A stretch of 64,000 bases of DNA from Methylosinus trichosporium OB3b (GTDB taxonomy: Bacteria > Pseudomonadota > Alphaproteobacteria > Rhizobiales > Beijerinckiaceae). The notes beneath the pieces were generated by a model. It did not search any database. It was not told the origin of the DNA and saw nothing but the letters and a program-made list of their open reading frames with translations. How positions within the stretch are numbered: position 1 is the first letter of the stretch; each line of letters starts with the position of its first letter. Shown in pieces: positions 26,255 to 35,912 of this stretch. A program made the position numbers and the translations under genes. Where the stretch lies: contig NZ_CP023737.1 of assembly GCF_002752655.1 (NCBI RefSeq), positions 496,001-560,000 of the forward strand. The letters are read 5' to 3'.

Positions 26255-26998
26255 CTACTCGCTGCTCCCCAGCGCCTCCCCGCCCACCAGCACGAATCCC
26301 CGGCTGCGGCCGTCATTGCCGGCGTCGATGGTGTTCATCGCGGCATAGAGCTCGGCGGCGGCGATCCACACGGGCGGATATTTGTAGCGCGCCACATCGA
26401 GCACGAGAAAGCGGTCTGTCTTGCCGTCATAAGCGGCGAGCGGCGAAATATGCCCGCCGCGCTGCTGTCCGAGCGCCGAGCGCAGATAATTGACGACGAC
26501 GTGACGCCGCTTGCGCGACAGATGATCGACCGCGAGCGCGCGGAACTCCTCGAGCGAGGACGCAGCGGCGTGGACCGCGCGCGCCGAAAGGCCGAAGCTC
26601 GCAAAGAGCGCGCCGAGCTCGTCCAACGTCATGCCCCTCTGCAGAATGCTGTCGCGACGCACGATCGCCTCGGTGCGGTCGCTGAACACATTCTCCTGCG
26701 TGAAGCTCGCCGCATCGACGCCGGCCGCGGCGACCTCGAGGCTGTTGAGCACCATCACCAGCGTCGCGACGCCGCAGAAGGCGCCATTGGTCTGGCTGAC
26801 GAACTCGGCCGCGAGCGGCCAATAGGCCTCGCGCGCATCGGCTTCGAGGAGCCATTCGCGCCCCTGCGCGCTGCGCAGATCGACGAGATTTTCCGCGAGC
26901 GGCAGCCGTTCCGCCCGCGCCGCGGAGACGGCGAGAGCGAGAGTGAAGGCGACGCGCGCGAGCAGTGCAACAAATGAGCGGCGGGGGATCGTCATCAT
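26255..26998 (-). CDS. Phytochelatin-synthase-like glutathione peptidase, exported
   Basis: 247 residues. The N-terminus is a signal peptide with a PRRSF stretch, so Tat export is possible. The papain-like triad of the family is complete: Cys75 in NGAFCGVATL, His183 in GGHISPL and Asp201 in LVLDVARYKYPPVW, with spacing like that of plant enzymes (108 and 18 residues). Bacterial one-domain homologues mainly remove Gly from glutathione and make little phytochelatin. The C-terminal metal-sensing half of eukaryotic enzymes is absent. It is 95 bp upstream of ggt on the same strand, so the pair may form a periplasmic glutathione-degrading or thiol/metal-handling unit. Confidence 0.88.
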   Translation of the reverse strand: MMTIPRRSFVALLARVAFTLALAVSAARAERLPLAENLVDLRSAQGREWLLEADAREAYWPLAAEFVSQTNGAFCGVATLVMVLNSLEVAAAGVDAASFTQENVFSDRTEAIVRRDSILQRGMTLDELGALFASFGLSARAVHAAASSLEEFRALAVDHLSRKRRHVVVNYLRSALGQQRGGHISPLAAYDGKTDRFLVLDVARYKYPPVWIAAAELYAAMNTIDAGNDGRSRGFVLVGGEALGSSE

Positions 26999-27274
26999 CG
27001 TCTCGGAGCTGCGCAGGCTTAGCTGCGGCGCAAGGCCTCGCTACAGAACAGAGTAGAACCGCCGGGCTCGGCGCGCAATCGCCGTCGAAATCCGCGCTCG
27101 TCGAGGCGCAGCGCTACGCATCCCCGACCATCCGACCCGCAGCAGTGGCGTTGCGTTCGACGAATGTGGCATATTCCATCACGATCCGGCGCTCGACGCG
27201 CGCTTTCCGATATATCTTCGGCGCGCCGCTCGAAGCGTAATGTCGCGCCCTCTACATAGACAGGGAGACTTCTC

Positions 27275-28381
27275 ATGTCGGGACCCGCTCTCTTCGAGCC
27301 GATCCGCGTTCGCGATCTTACACTCGTCAATCGCATCGTGATCGCTCCCATGTGCCAATATTCGGCCGAGAACGGCTGCATGAACGATTGGCACCTCATT
27401 CATCTCGGCCATCTCGCGCATTCCGGCGCGGCGCTGCTGACGATCGAGGCGACCGCAGTCACGCCCGAGGGCCGCATCACTTACGGCGACGTCGGGCTGT
27501 GGAACGACGAAACGGAATCGGCGATGCGCCGCATTTTGGACGGCGTGCGGCGCTGGTCCGACATGCCGATCGCGATCCAGCTCGCCCATGCGGGCCGCAA
27601 GGCTTCGACCGAAGTCCCCTGGCAGGGCGGCGCGCAGCTCGCCCCCGATCACCCGCACGGCTGGCGGACCGAGGCGCCCTCCCCCATTCCCCATGCGCCC
27701 GACGAGGCGGCTCCGCAGGCGCTCGACAAAGACGGGCTGCGCCGCATTCGCGACGCCTTCGCGAGCGCGGCGACTCGCGCGGCGCGGCTCGGGATCGAGC
27801 TCATCCAGCTGCATGCGGCGCATGGCTATCTGATGCACCAATTCCTCTCGCCACTCTCCAATCGGCGCGACGACGAGTATGGCGGCTCGCCGGAAAACCG
27901 CATGCGCTTTCCGCTCGAGGTGTTCGACGCCGTTCGCTCGGCCTTTCCCGCCGACAAGCCGGTGTCCGTGCGCGTCTCGGGAACGGATTGGGTCGAGGGC
28001 GGCTGGACGATAGACGAGACCGTCGCTTTCGCGAAAGCGCTGGCGGCGCGCGGCTGCGACGCCATTCACGTGTCGAGCGGTGGCTTGCATCCGGCGCAGG
28101 CGATTCCCGTCGGGCCGAGCTATCAGGTTCCGCTCGCCCGCGCCGTCAAGAGCGCGGTCGATATTCCGGTGATCGCCGTCGGGCTCATCACCGGCTTCGA
28201 GCAGGCGGAGGCGATCGTCGCGACCGGCGACGCCGACATGATCGCGATCGCGCGCACCATTCTCTATGATCCGCGCTGGCCCTGGCATGCGGCGGCGGCG
28301 CTCGGCGCGCGCGTGCGCGCGCCCCGGCAATATCTGCGGTCGCAGCCGCATCAATTCCGGTCTTTGTTCGACCTTCCTTGA
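27275..28381 (+). CDS. Old-yellow-enzyme NAD(P)H:flavin oxidoreductase, YqjM class
   Basis: 368 residues forming one TIM barrel. The FMN-site motif APMCQYS carries the Cys (Cys27) typical of YqjM/thermophilic-like ene-reductases. Further on are QLAHAGRKAS, the LIQLHAAHGYLMHQFLSP segment, SNRRDDEYGGS-ENR and the VSSGG and IARTILYDPRWPWHAA segments. AGGGAG-like pairing (CAGGGAG) precedes the ATG. By family knowledge it reduces activated C=C bonds of enones or nitro compounds with NADPH. The physiological substrate cannot be assigned. It is monocistronic and convergent with ppsA. Confidence 0.92.
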   Translation: MSGPALFEPIRVRDLTLVNRIVIAPMCQYSAENGCMNDWHLIHLGHLAHSGAALLTIEATAVTPEGRITYGDVGLWNDETESAMRRILDGVRRWSDMPIAIQLAHAGRKASTEVPWQGGAQLAPDHPHGWRTEAPSPIPHAPDEAAPQALDKDGLRRIRDAFASAATRAARLGIELIQLHAAHGYLMHQFLSPLSNRRDDEYGGSPENRMRFPLEVFDAVRSAFPADKPVSVRVSGTDWVEGGWTIDETVAFAKALAARGCDAIHVSSGGLHPAQAIPVGPSYQVPLARAVKSAVDIPVIAVGLITGFEQAEAIVATGDADMIAIARTILYDPRWPWHAAAALGARVRAPRQYLRSQPHQFRSLFDLP

Positions 28382-28402
28382 TCCGGCGGCCGGCGGCGAG
28401 GC

Positions 28403-30784
28403 TCATCGTTCCGCCGCCGCCACATGGCGCTTCACCGCCAGAAAGCTGTCGGGCGTCACCGACACGGAATCGATGCCGCATTCGACCAGGAATTCGGCGA
28501 ATTCCGGATGATCGCTCGGCGCCTGCCCGCACAGGCCGACCTTGGCGCCGGCCTCGCGCGCGCTCGCGATCACCGTGCGGATCATCCATTTCACCGCCTC
28601 GTCCTGCTCATCGAACAATTGCGCGAGCTCGGCCGAATCGCGGTCGACGCCGAGCGTCAGCTGCGTGAGGTCGTTGCTGCCGATGGAGAAGCCGTCGAAA
28701 CGTTCGGCGAAGGCCTTCGCCAGAATGACATTGGACGGAATCTCGCACATCACATAGACCTGCAAGCCATTCTCGCCGCGCTTCAGCCCATTGGCCGCCA
28801 TCGTCTCCAGCACGCGGTCCGCCTCCTTCGGCGAGCGGCAGAAGGGGATCATCACGACGACATTGGCAAAGCCCATCTCCTCGCGCAGCCGGCGGATGGC
28901 GCGGCATTCGAGCGCGAAACCGTCACGATAGCGCGGCGAATAATAGCGCGAGGCGCCGCGAAATCCGATCATCGGATTTTCTTCTTTCGGCTCGAACTGC
29001 GCGCCGCCGATCAATTGGGCGTATTCATTGGTCTTGAAATCGCTCATGCGCACAATGACCGGCCGCGGATGGAATGCCGCCGCGATGCGTCCGAGCGCGC
29101 GCGACAGACGGTCGACGAAATATTCCGTCTTGTCGTCATAGCCGATCGTCGCCTCGGCGATCTTACGCTTGGCCTCCTCGTCCTTAAGGCTGTCGAAGCC
29201 AACGAGCGCCATCGGGTGAATCTTGATGTCGTTATTGACGACGAACTCCATGCGCGCGAGGCCGACGCCATCGGCTGGAAGACGCCACCAGCGAAAGGCC
29301 GCCGCCGGATCGGCGAGATTGAGCATCACCTTCACGCGTGTTTCCGGAACAGCGGAGAGGTCGAGCTCCTCGGCTTCGAAATCGGCGACGCCTTCATAGA
29401 CGAATCCTGTGTCGCCCTCGGCGCAGGAGAGAGTGACGGTCTGCTGGTCGTGCAGCAGGCGCGTCGCGTCGCTCGCGCCGACGATCGCCGGCAATCCCAA
29501 TTCGCGGCTGACGATGGCCGCATGCGAGGTGCGGCCGCCATGCTCGGTGACGATGGCGGCGGCGCGTTTCATGATCGGCGCCCAATCGGGATCGGTGGTG
29601 CGCGTCACCAATATCGCGCCATCGACGAAACGGCCGATGTCGCGCACATCCTCGATCACGCAAATCTCGCCGGACGTCACGGCGTCGCCGATCGCGAGGC
29701 CCGAGCAGATCATCCGGCCCTTGCGACGAATGTGATAGGTCGCGAGCGCGCTCGCGCCGCGGCGCGACTGCACCGTTTCTGGGCGCGCCTGCACGATGTA
29801 GAGCAAGCCGGTCTCGCCGTCCTTGGCCCATTCCATATCCATCGGCCGGCCGTAATGCTCCTCGATGAGACGCGCCCAGCGCGCGAGCTCGAGAATTTCC
29901 GCGTCGGCGAGGACGAAAGCGGCGCGCTCGGCTTTCGAGGTCGGAACGACGCGCGTCGGCTTGTCGCCGTCCTGCGCATAGATCATCTTGATCGTCTTGG
30001 CGCCGCGCTTCTTCTCGATGATCGGCGTCAGCGCGGCGTCGGAGAGGAAGGGCTTGAACACGACATATTCGTCCGGATCGACGGCGCCCTGCACGACCGT
30101 CTCGCCGAGCCCGAAGGCGGCGTCGATCAGCACGACCTTGTCGAAGCCGGTCTCGGTGTCGAGCGAGAACATCACGCCCGCCCCGCCGATGTCCGAGCGC
30201 ACCATGAGCTGCACGCCGACCGACAGCGCGACCTTCATATGGTCGAAGCCCTGCGCCTTGCGATAGGCGATGGCGCGGTCGGTGAACAGCGAGGCGTAGC
30301 AGCGCCGGCAGGCGTCGAGCAGCGCGCGCTCGCCGCGAATATTGAGATAGGTCTCCTGCTGCCCGGCGAAGCTCGCATTCGGCAAATCCTCGGCGGTAGC
30401 GCTCGACCGCACGGCGACGTCCGGCTCCGCCGCGCCGACGCGCCGGCCGAGCTCGCGATAGGCCTCGACGATCGCGCTCGCCATCTCGGGCGACCAGCGG
30501 CCGCGCAGAATGGCGCCGCGAATGGTCGCGCCCGCCTCGGCGAGCGCGACGCGCCCGTCCTCGAGCTCGGCCAGAGTCGCGGCGATGCATTTGGTGAGAT
30601 CATTGCTCGAGAGGAAGCGCCGAAAAGCGTCCGCCGTGGTGGCGAAGCCGGGCGGCGTCCGCACGCCTCTGCTCGTGAGATGAATGATCATCTCGCCGAG
30701 CGAGGCGTTCTTGCCGCCGACGCTCGCCACGTCCTCGCGCGTCACCTGCTCGAGCCAGACGACATTGGCTGCGGCGTCGGTCAT
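28403..30784 (-). CDS. ppsA: Phosphoenolpyruvate synthase (pyruvate, water dikinase)
   Basis: 793 residues, the normal length. The order is an N-terminal ATP-grasp domain (about 1-340, VGGKNASLGEM at the start), the phosphohistidine swivel domain with EHGGRTSHAAIVSREL (His421, the same number as in E. coli PpsA) and a C-terminal PEP/pyruvate TIM barrel (about 480-793) with the MIGFRGASRYYS and IGSNDLTQLTLGVDRDS motifs. It makes PEP from pyruvate and ATP for gluconeogenesis and, in C1 users, for anaplerotic metabolism. It stands alone between convergent and divergent neighbours. Confidence 0.95.
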   Translation of the reverse strand: MTDAAANVVWLEQVTREDVASVGGKNASLGEMIIHLTSRGVRTPPGFATTADAFRRFLSSNDLTKCIAATLAELEDGRVALAEAGATIRGAILRGRWSPEMASAIVEAYRELGRRVGAAEPDVAVRSSATAEDLPNASFAGQQETYLNIRGERALLDACRRCYASLFTDRAIAYRKAQGFDHMKVALSVGVQLMVRSDIGGAGVMFSLDTETGFDKVVLIDAAFGLGETVVQGAVDPDEYVVFKPFLSDAALTPIIEKKRGAKTIKMIYAQDGDKPTRVVPTSKAERAAFVLADAEILELARWARLIEEHYGRPMDMEWAKDGETGLLYIVQARPETVQSRRGASALATYHIRRKGRMICSGLAIGDAVTSGEICVIEDVRDIGRFVDGAILVTRTTDPDWAPIMKRAAAIVTEHGGRTSHAAIVSRELGLPAIVGASDATRLLHDQQTVTLSCAEGDTGFVYEGVADFEAEELDLSAVPETRVKVMLNLADPAAAFRWWRLPADGVGLARMEFVVNNDIKIHPMALVGFDSLKDEEAKRKIAEATIGYDDKTEYFVDRLSRALGRIAAAFHPRPVIVRMSDFKTNEYAQLIGGAQFEPKEENPMIGFRGASRYYSPRYRDGFALECRAIRRLREEMGFANVVVMIPFCRSPKEADRVLETMAANGLKRGENGLQVYVMCEIPSNVILAKAFAERFDGFSIGSNDLTQLTLGVDRDSAELAQLFDEQDEAVKWMIRTVIASAREAGAKVGLCGQAPSDHPEFAEFLVECGIDSVSVTPDSFLAVKRHVAAAER

Positions 30785-30992
30785 TCGCTCCTCCCTCGGC
30801 GGTCTCGCGGCGAGCGAATGCGCGGCTTCGCTCGGCCATTCATCCCTGCAACATGGGAGCGGCGCCCGCCCGAGGCAACGCCGACGCGACGCCGTGGCGG
30901 AAAATGCGAGGAAAGAGTCTCGGTCCGAACGCGAGCCTCGAAGGCTGCGCGGACACGCCCGAGGGGAGCGTGTCCGTCGTAAGTCTCGCCGC

Positions 30993-33548
30993 TCAGAACT
31001 CCGCGCGGATCGAGGCGAGGAAGGTGCGCGGCGCGCCGGGCATGATGATGCCGCGGCTCTGCGAGTTCACATAATAGACGGAGTCGAACAGGTTCTTCAC
31101 ATTGAGCTGCACGGTCACATTCTTCGTCCAGGGCAACTCCGGCGGCTGGAAGGAATAGGCGATCATCGCATTGGCGCTCGCATAGGCCGGCAGCTGGAAG
31201 GTATTGGCGTTGTCGCCCTGCCGCTCGCCGACCACATTGAGGCCGCCGCCGAGACTGAGCCCTTTGAACTCTCCATCGGCGTCATATTTCACCCAGATGT
31301 TTCCGGAATCGATCGGGGCGTTGATCAATCTGCGCCCGATATTGGCGACATTGGCGTCCTTGGTGATGCGGACGGTGTCATGGCTGTAGTTGCCGATCAG
31401 GCTCCAATTGTCGTCGATGCGCCCGGCGATGTCGACTTCGAATCCATTGCTTTCGATCTCGCCGACCGGCGTCTGGTAGGGTGTGAGGCCGACGGTCTGG
31501 AGAATGCCCGATTTGGTGATGGCGAAATAGGCCATGCTCGCGGTCAATCTGCCATCCAGCAGCTCCGCCTTCACGCCGCCTTCGAATTGCTCGCCCTTTT
31601 GGGGCCGGAAAGGCGGCTGGCCGGGAACGGGAAGGCCGTTCGTCGTGCCGAAGGACTGCGAATAGCTCCCGTAGAAAGACACCCACTCCGTGGGTTGAAG
31701 GACGACGCCGACCCGCGGGCTGAACGCCTTGTCGGAGGATCCGAGATAGCCGAAACCAGTGTTCGAATCATATGCCGCCGTCGTCTGCGCATAGGATGAG
31801 TTGCCTTCGCCATAGCCGTAGTTCGCCCAGTCGTAGCGTCCGCCGAGCAGCAGATGCACTTTATCGTTCAGGAACGAGATATAGTCCTGCGCATAGACGC
31901 CTTTCCAGCTCTGGCGAAACCTCCAATAGAAATTATTCTGCGGCTTCGCATAGGTAGAAAAACTGTAAGTCGGAGCATACATGTTGATCGAGCCGACGCT
32001 GTCTACGGGGCCGGACACGCCGGCGTCATTGTCGGCCTCTTTGAAATAGTCGAAGCCGACCAGAATGGAGTGCTGGAAGGGGCCGGTTTCGAATTTACCG
32101 TGGAGGTCGAGATTCGTGGCGAGATAATTTCGCTGATTGTCCACATCCCACACGCCGCGCGTGATATCGCCCGTTTTCTCGTCGATATTGTCGAAAGTCG
32201 CGACTCTTTGCGCCCAGTCGATCGCCGTATAGCTGAATCGATTGGTCAGGCTCCAATCCTTGTCGAATTCATAGGTCCAGTCGAAGCCGATGAACTTGCG
32301 GTCCATGCGGCTCGGATTGGCGGCCGTCACCGCCGGATCCTGAAGATAGCGGCTGATCGGAATGTTGGCGGGCCGGTTTCCGACTGCCGGAATCACATTG
32401 TTGTAATCCGAGACGAAGATCTCGTTCTGATATTCCGCGTCGATGTTCAGCCGAAACTGTTCGGTCGGCTGGTAGGTGAGCGTCGGGGCGACGAAGGCGT
32501 CCTGATTGAAGACGAAGTCTCGAAAAGAGTCGCTGCGGTCGAACGAGACGTTCATGCGATAGAGCCAGCTCTTGTCGTCGGTCAACGGCCCGGTCGCATC
32601 GACGCTCGTGCGCGTCCTCCCCCAGGATCCCGCTTGCTCCTGCACCGAGAAATAGGGATCGGCGAGCGGGCGCTTCACCACCAGATTGACCACGCCGCCA
32701 GGCTCGAGCCGACCGAACAGCATCGCCGCCGGCCCTTTGAGCACCTCGATCGACTGCAGATTGGCGGTCTGCAGATGCGTGATGTTCGGCGCTTTCAGAT
32801 TCTGCCGATAGATGCTGGCGTTGGGCAGCCCGCGGATGGTGAAGCCATCGTAGAAGAGGTTGCCGTTGGGCTGGACGCTGCTGACATTGCCGACGATGCC
32901 GTCCTGGACCGAAATGGCCCCCTGGTCGTCGAGCGCCTGCCGGGGCACCACCTGAACGCTGAAAGGCGTCTTCAGAATCGAAATATCGGATTTGCCGGTG
33001 ACGGACGGTCCGGTGACATTATAGCCGGTGAAGCGGCCGCCGAGCCCGGAGCCGTGCTGGCTGTCGCCCGGCTTATCGGCGTGATTGGTCCGCTTCTTTT
33101 CATCGGCTCCGATGTCGATTGTCGGCAGCGCCTCGGCGCCGGCGTCGTTGCGCACCGTATCGGCCTGCGCCAGCACGATCGACACATTGCCTTCGACATC
33201 GGCGAAGCGATAGGCGTAGCCCGTGCCGGCGAGCAGTCGATCCAGCCCCTCGCGCAGCTTGTAACGGCCGGAGAGTCCGGGCGAGGTCAGGCGCCGCGTC
33301 GCGCGCGCATCATAGAGCAGATGAAAGCCGTTTCTCTCCGCGAAGGCGGTGAGCGCGGTGGACATGGAGCCCGCCGGAATCGCGTAATCCTGCACGGCGT
33401 CGGCCATCACATTCTGCGGCGGAATAGCCGCCTCCGCCGGGGCGGATGGCGCTCCGAGAGCAAAAGCGCTCACCGCCATCGCCGCCAGCGTCGAATCCAT
33501 TCCTCTGCCCTCACGAGACGCCCTTGGCCGCGCCGCATTCCATCCCAT
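30993..33548 (-). CDS. TonB-dependent receptor with STN signalling domain (module A)
   Basis: 851 residues. A signal peptide (about 17-40) is followed by the secretin/TonB short N-terminal (STN) domain (about 53-128), a linker, the plug (about 185-305) and a 22-strand barrel that ends in FLASIRAEF with a terminal Phe. The STN domain marks a transducer that both imports a ligand and signals to a FecR/FecI pair. Those two genes lie just upstream on the same strand, with a 139-bp gap to fecR. Similarity to the siderophore-receptor subgroup is clear (SIEVLKGPAAMLFGRLEPGG). In methanotrophs related receptors (MbnT) take up copper-methanobactin, so the ligand may be a siderophore or a copper chelate. 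Confidence 0.92.
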   Translation of the reverse strand: MGWNAARPRASREGRGMDSTLAAMAVSAFALGAPSAPAEAAIPPQNVMADAVQDYAIPAGSMSTALTAFAERNGFHLLYDARATRRLTSPGLSGRYKLREGLDRLLAGTGYAYRFADVEGNVSIVLAQADTVRNDAGAEALPTIDIGADEKKRTNHADKPGDSQHGSGLGGRFTGYNVTGPSVTGKSDISILKTPFSVQVVPRQALDDQGAISVQDGIVGNVSSVQPNGNLFYDGFTIRGLPNASIYRQNLKAPNITHLQTANLQSIEVLKGPAAMLFGRLEPGGVVNLVVKRPLADPYFSVQEQAGSWGRTRTSVDATGPLTDDKSWLYRMNVSFDRSDSFRDFVFNQDAFVAPTLTYQPTEQFRLNIDAEYQNEIFVSDYNNVIPAVGNRPANIPISRYLQDPAVTAANPSRMDRKFIGFDWTYEFDKDWSLTNRFSYTAIDWAQRVATFDNIDEKTGDITRGVWDVDNQRNYLATNLDLHGKFETGPFQHSILVGFDYFKEADNDAGVSGPVDSVGSINMYAPTYSFSTYAKPQNNFYWRFRQSWKGVYAQDYISFLNDKVHLLLGGRYDWANYGYGEGNSSYAQTTAAYDSNTGFGYLGSSDKAFSPRVGVVLQPTEWVSFYGSYSQSFGTTNGLPVPGQPPFRPQKGEQFEGGVKAELLDGRLTASMAYFAITKSGILQTVGLTPYQTPVGEIESNGFEVDIAGRIDDNWSLIGNYSHDTVRITKDANVANIGRRLINAPIDSGNIWVKYDADGEFKGLSLGGGLNVVGERQGDNANTFQLPAYASANAMIAYSFQPPELPWTKNVTVQLNVKNLFDSVYYVNSQSRGIIMPGAPRTFLASIRAEF

Positions 33549-33687
33549 GTGTCGATCTCCGTGAATTATCCGCAGGGGCCCCGACGCCCCTGTTTCCTTC
33601 CACGTGGAGACCGAAAATTCGGAACCTCGATCGGTGAGAAAAATTTCGAAAAGCCGCTGATCGCGAAATGCGCGCGCCCTCCCGGCC

Positions 33688-34629
33688 TCACTCGTAGAGG
33701 ATGACCATCATTTCAGTGAAATGCACCGAGCGCAGGCCGAGAAACAGCTCGATCTCGCGCAAAGCCTGGCGCGGATCGCCGGCGGGGAGCACCGCCGTCA
33801 CCGGCCGCGCGCAAATCTCTCGCGTCGCGCATTCGACGAAGCCGCGGCGATAGCGGCCGAGCGCTCGGAGCACCTCGCCGAGCGGGCGATCCTCGAAGAC
33901 GAGGCTGCCGCGCCGCCAGGCGGCGAGGCTGCGCGGCGCCGGCGACGGCTGCGCGGGCGGCGACTGCGCCGCAAAGCTCGTCTGCCGCCCTTCTTCGACG
34001 ATCACCATCTCGCCCTTGCTGGCGACGGCGACGCTGTGCTCGCCGACAGCCACGCGCGCGCCGCCATCGACGATGTCGACATCGAAAGTCGTGCCGAGAT
34101 CGGTGACCGTCCCGCCCCCGGCCTCCACCACGAAAGGCCGCGCGGGATCGTTCACCACCTCGAACCAGGCCTCGCCCTCGAGCAGGCTCACGCGCCGCTC
34201 ACCCTCGGTGAAGCGCAGCGCGATCGCCGAACGCGCGTCGAGCGTGACCGTCGAGCCGTCGCTCAGCGTCACCACGCGCGTCTCGCCGGTTCCGGTCGCG
34301 ACATTCGCGCGCAGCATGATCGAGAGCGGACCGATCGCGACATAGATTGCGAGGCTGGCCGCGAGCGCGACCGCAGCGCCGGCTACGAGACGTTCGCGGC
34401 GCCGCGTCTTTGCCGGCGCCTGCGCCCGCCGGGCGCGCCGCACGCTGCGAACATGGGCGTACGTGCGCTCGATATCGGCATAGGCCGCCGCATGCGCCGG
34501 ATCGGCCGCGCGCCACGCCTCGAACCGGGCCCGCTCCTCGCGCGAAAAACCCGCCCGCGAGACGACCCACCATTCGATGGCGGCCGCGCGCGCCTCCTGC
34601 GCCGGCGAGCGGTCGCGGTCATGCGTCAT
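33688..34629 (-). CDS. FecR-type transmembrane anti-sigma factor/sensor (module A)
   Basis: 313 residues from ATG 34627-34629; a further in-frame start at 34674 is possible. An N-terminal DUF4880 helix bundle (about 10-60, with EWWVVSRAGFSREERARFEAW) is cytoplasmic. A single membrane helix (about 80-103) and a periplasmic FecR beta domain (about 110-215, GETRVVTLSDGSTVTLDARS) follow. The C-terminal STN-like domain (about 240-313) contacts the receptor. The complete architecture contrasts with the stub at 21612 and the broken copy at 59586. It holds or activates the neighbouring sigma factor in response to the receptor at 30993. Confidence 0.92.
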   Translation of the reverse strand: MTHDRDRSPAQEARAAAIEWWVVSRAGFSREERARFEAWRAADPAHAAAYADIERTYAHVRSVRRARRAQAPAKTRRRERLVAGAAVALAASLAIYVAIGPLSIMLRANVATGTGETRVVTLSDGSTVTLDARSAIALRFTEGERRVSLLEGEAWFEVVNDPARPFVVEAGGGTVTDLGTTFDVDIVDGGARVAVGEHSVAVASKGEMVIVEEGRQTSFAAQSPPAQPSPAPRSLAAWRRGSLVFEDRPLGEVLRALGRYRRGFVECATREICARPVTAVLPAGDPRQALREIELFLGLRSVHFTEMMVILYE

Positions 34630-34740
34630 GGCGACGTCCGTTGCGGCCCCGAAGAGACGGCGCCTCGATCTCATATAGGCTATGACGAAGACGAGCCGAA
34701 AGCGGAACCTCGCCGAGGGAAAAAATCACCGACAGCCCCA

Positions 34741-35238
34741 TCAATCGAGCGCCGCGCGGCAGATTTGCATCGCATGGGCGAGATGCTTGCGCACCATGCG
34801 GTCGGAAATGCCGAGGCGCCGCGCGATCTCGGCGACGCTCATATCCTCCATGCTGAGCTCGAACACCTCCCGGCAGCGGGGCGGCAGAGCGTCGACCGCG
34901 GAATCGAGCAGGCGCGACTTGCGGTCGTGCTCCATGCGCTCCTCGGGCGGCGCCTCGTCGGAAGGCGCGTCGTCGAGCTCCTGTCCCGGACGCAGCAAGG
35001 CGGTTTCGGTCTTGCGCTTGCGGGCGAAATCGCGGGCGAGATTGATGGCGATCTTCTGCAGCAGCGCGGGCGGATCGGCGACGGCCTCGAGCTGCCCCCT
35101 CCCCAGCACGCGCACAAAGGCGTCCTGCACCAGATCGGGCGCCGCGTCGCGGCCCACCTTGCGGGTGAAATAGCGCAAAATCGCGCGCTGATTGCGCTCG
35201 AACAAGTCGCGGGCGAGCGACTTTTTGTCGTCGAACAT
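34741..35238 (-). CDS. ECF sigma factor, FecI family (module A)
   Basis: 165 residues from the ATG at 35236-35238, which has GGAG 7 nt upstream. Region 2 (about 8-75) contains LVQDAFVRVLG and KIAINLARDFARKR. An acidic linker leads to region 4 (about 110-160) with LPPRCREVFELS and the EIARRLGISDRMVRKHL helix-turn-helix. It is followed by fecR and the receptor gene, the standard cell-surface signalling order. It most likely activates the receptor gene when the receptor is loaded. Confidence 0.92.
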   Translation of the reverse strand: MFDDKKSLARDLFERNQRAILRYFTRKVGRDAAPDLVQDAFVRVLGRGQLEAVADPPALLQKIAINLARDFARKRKTETALLRPGQELDDAPSDEAPPEERMEHDRKSRLLDSAVDALPPRCREVFELSMEDMSVAEIARRLGISDRMVRKHLAHAMQICRAALD

Positions 35239-35313
35239 GGGAGGCTCCAGAGGGAGCGAAAGGAAGGCTGTCCGGTTTCGGGCGCCGCCGCGCAAGGGCG
35301 CCGGCGCGCGCTC

Positions 35314-35700
35314 TCAAGCGAGACGCGGCGGCGCGCGCTGCGACCAGGAGCCGATCCAGCCGGGCGGCGGACCCCGGTCCGCGAACGCAGGCGGCGCGGA
35401 CCCACGCCCATCCGCCGCCGGAAAAGCCAGGACCGCATTTGGTCCAGCCAGCGCCAGCCAATGGGAAAAGCCATCGAGATGGCCGGCCCGGCAGGGGACA
35501 CAGCACTCGCAAGCCGAACCGTGCTCGGGCGTGGGCCAGCCGCCGTCGCGAGCGGCGCAGACTCCAGCGTCCGTGGAGGAGTGGCCTGCGCCCGGCGAAG
35601 CGGCGCCGAACGCCAGTCCCTGCAGCAGGAGGCCCCATGCGAAAAGCCCCGCGATCAAGACGCGAGCGAGTCTTTCCGGCAGTGGCGCGAGCCTGTCCAT
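35314..35700 (-). CDS. DUF2946-like small Cys-rich membrane or secreted protein (module A)
   Basis: 128 residues from ATG 35698-35700. An N-terminal hydrophobic helix (about 14-34) is followed by a Gly/Ala/Pro-rich region holding a Cys cluster (ACECCVPC), and the protein ends in GWIGSWSQRAPPRLA. This layout resembles DUF2946, a family often found beside TonB-dependent copper receptors. The Cys cluster suggests metal binding. The gene is 75 bp upstream of the sigma factor on the same strand. A truncated relative with HCPICLL and a nearly identical C-terminal motif lies at 61184, upstream of the second sigma gene, which supports this being a real gene. Confidence 0.7.
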   Translation of the reverse strand: MDRLAPLPERLARVLIAGLFAWGLLLQGLAFGAASPGAGHSSTDAGVCAARDGGWPTPEHGSACECCVPCRAGHLDGFSHWLALAGPNAVLAFPAADGRGSAPPAFADRGPPPGWIGSWSQRAPPRLA

Positions 35701-35912
35701 GATGACAACGAACGCTGCGGCCGAGCCCGAGTCAAGCACGGCGCATTGAAAGCTTGATGAAAGCCTCGCCCTGTTGCAGCTTCGCCACAGCGCGGATGGT
35801 CGTCCCTTTTGGTTGCGGGCGTTATCGACGTCGCGGCCGAGGAGGACGAGACTATTCTCGTCCTCCGCTCGAGCGCCTGCGATCAAGGTCCTGTTGCAGA
35901 ACCGCCACAGGG

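Noticed and set aside
28424..30982. Plus-strand open frame of about 850 codons opposite ppsA
   Set aside because: It mirrors the ppsA codons, has no recognisable domain and no supporting context. PpsA on the other strand has every family motif.
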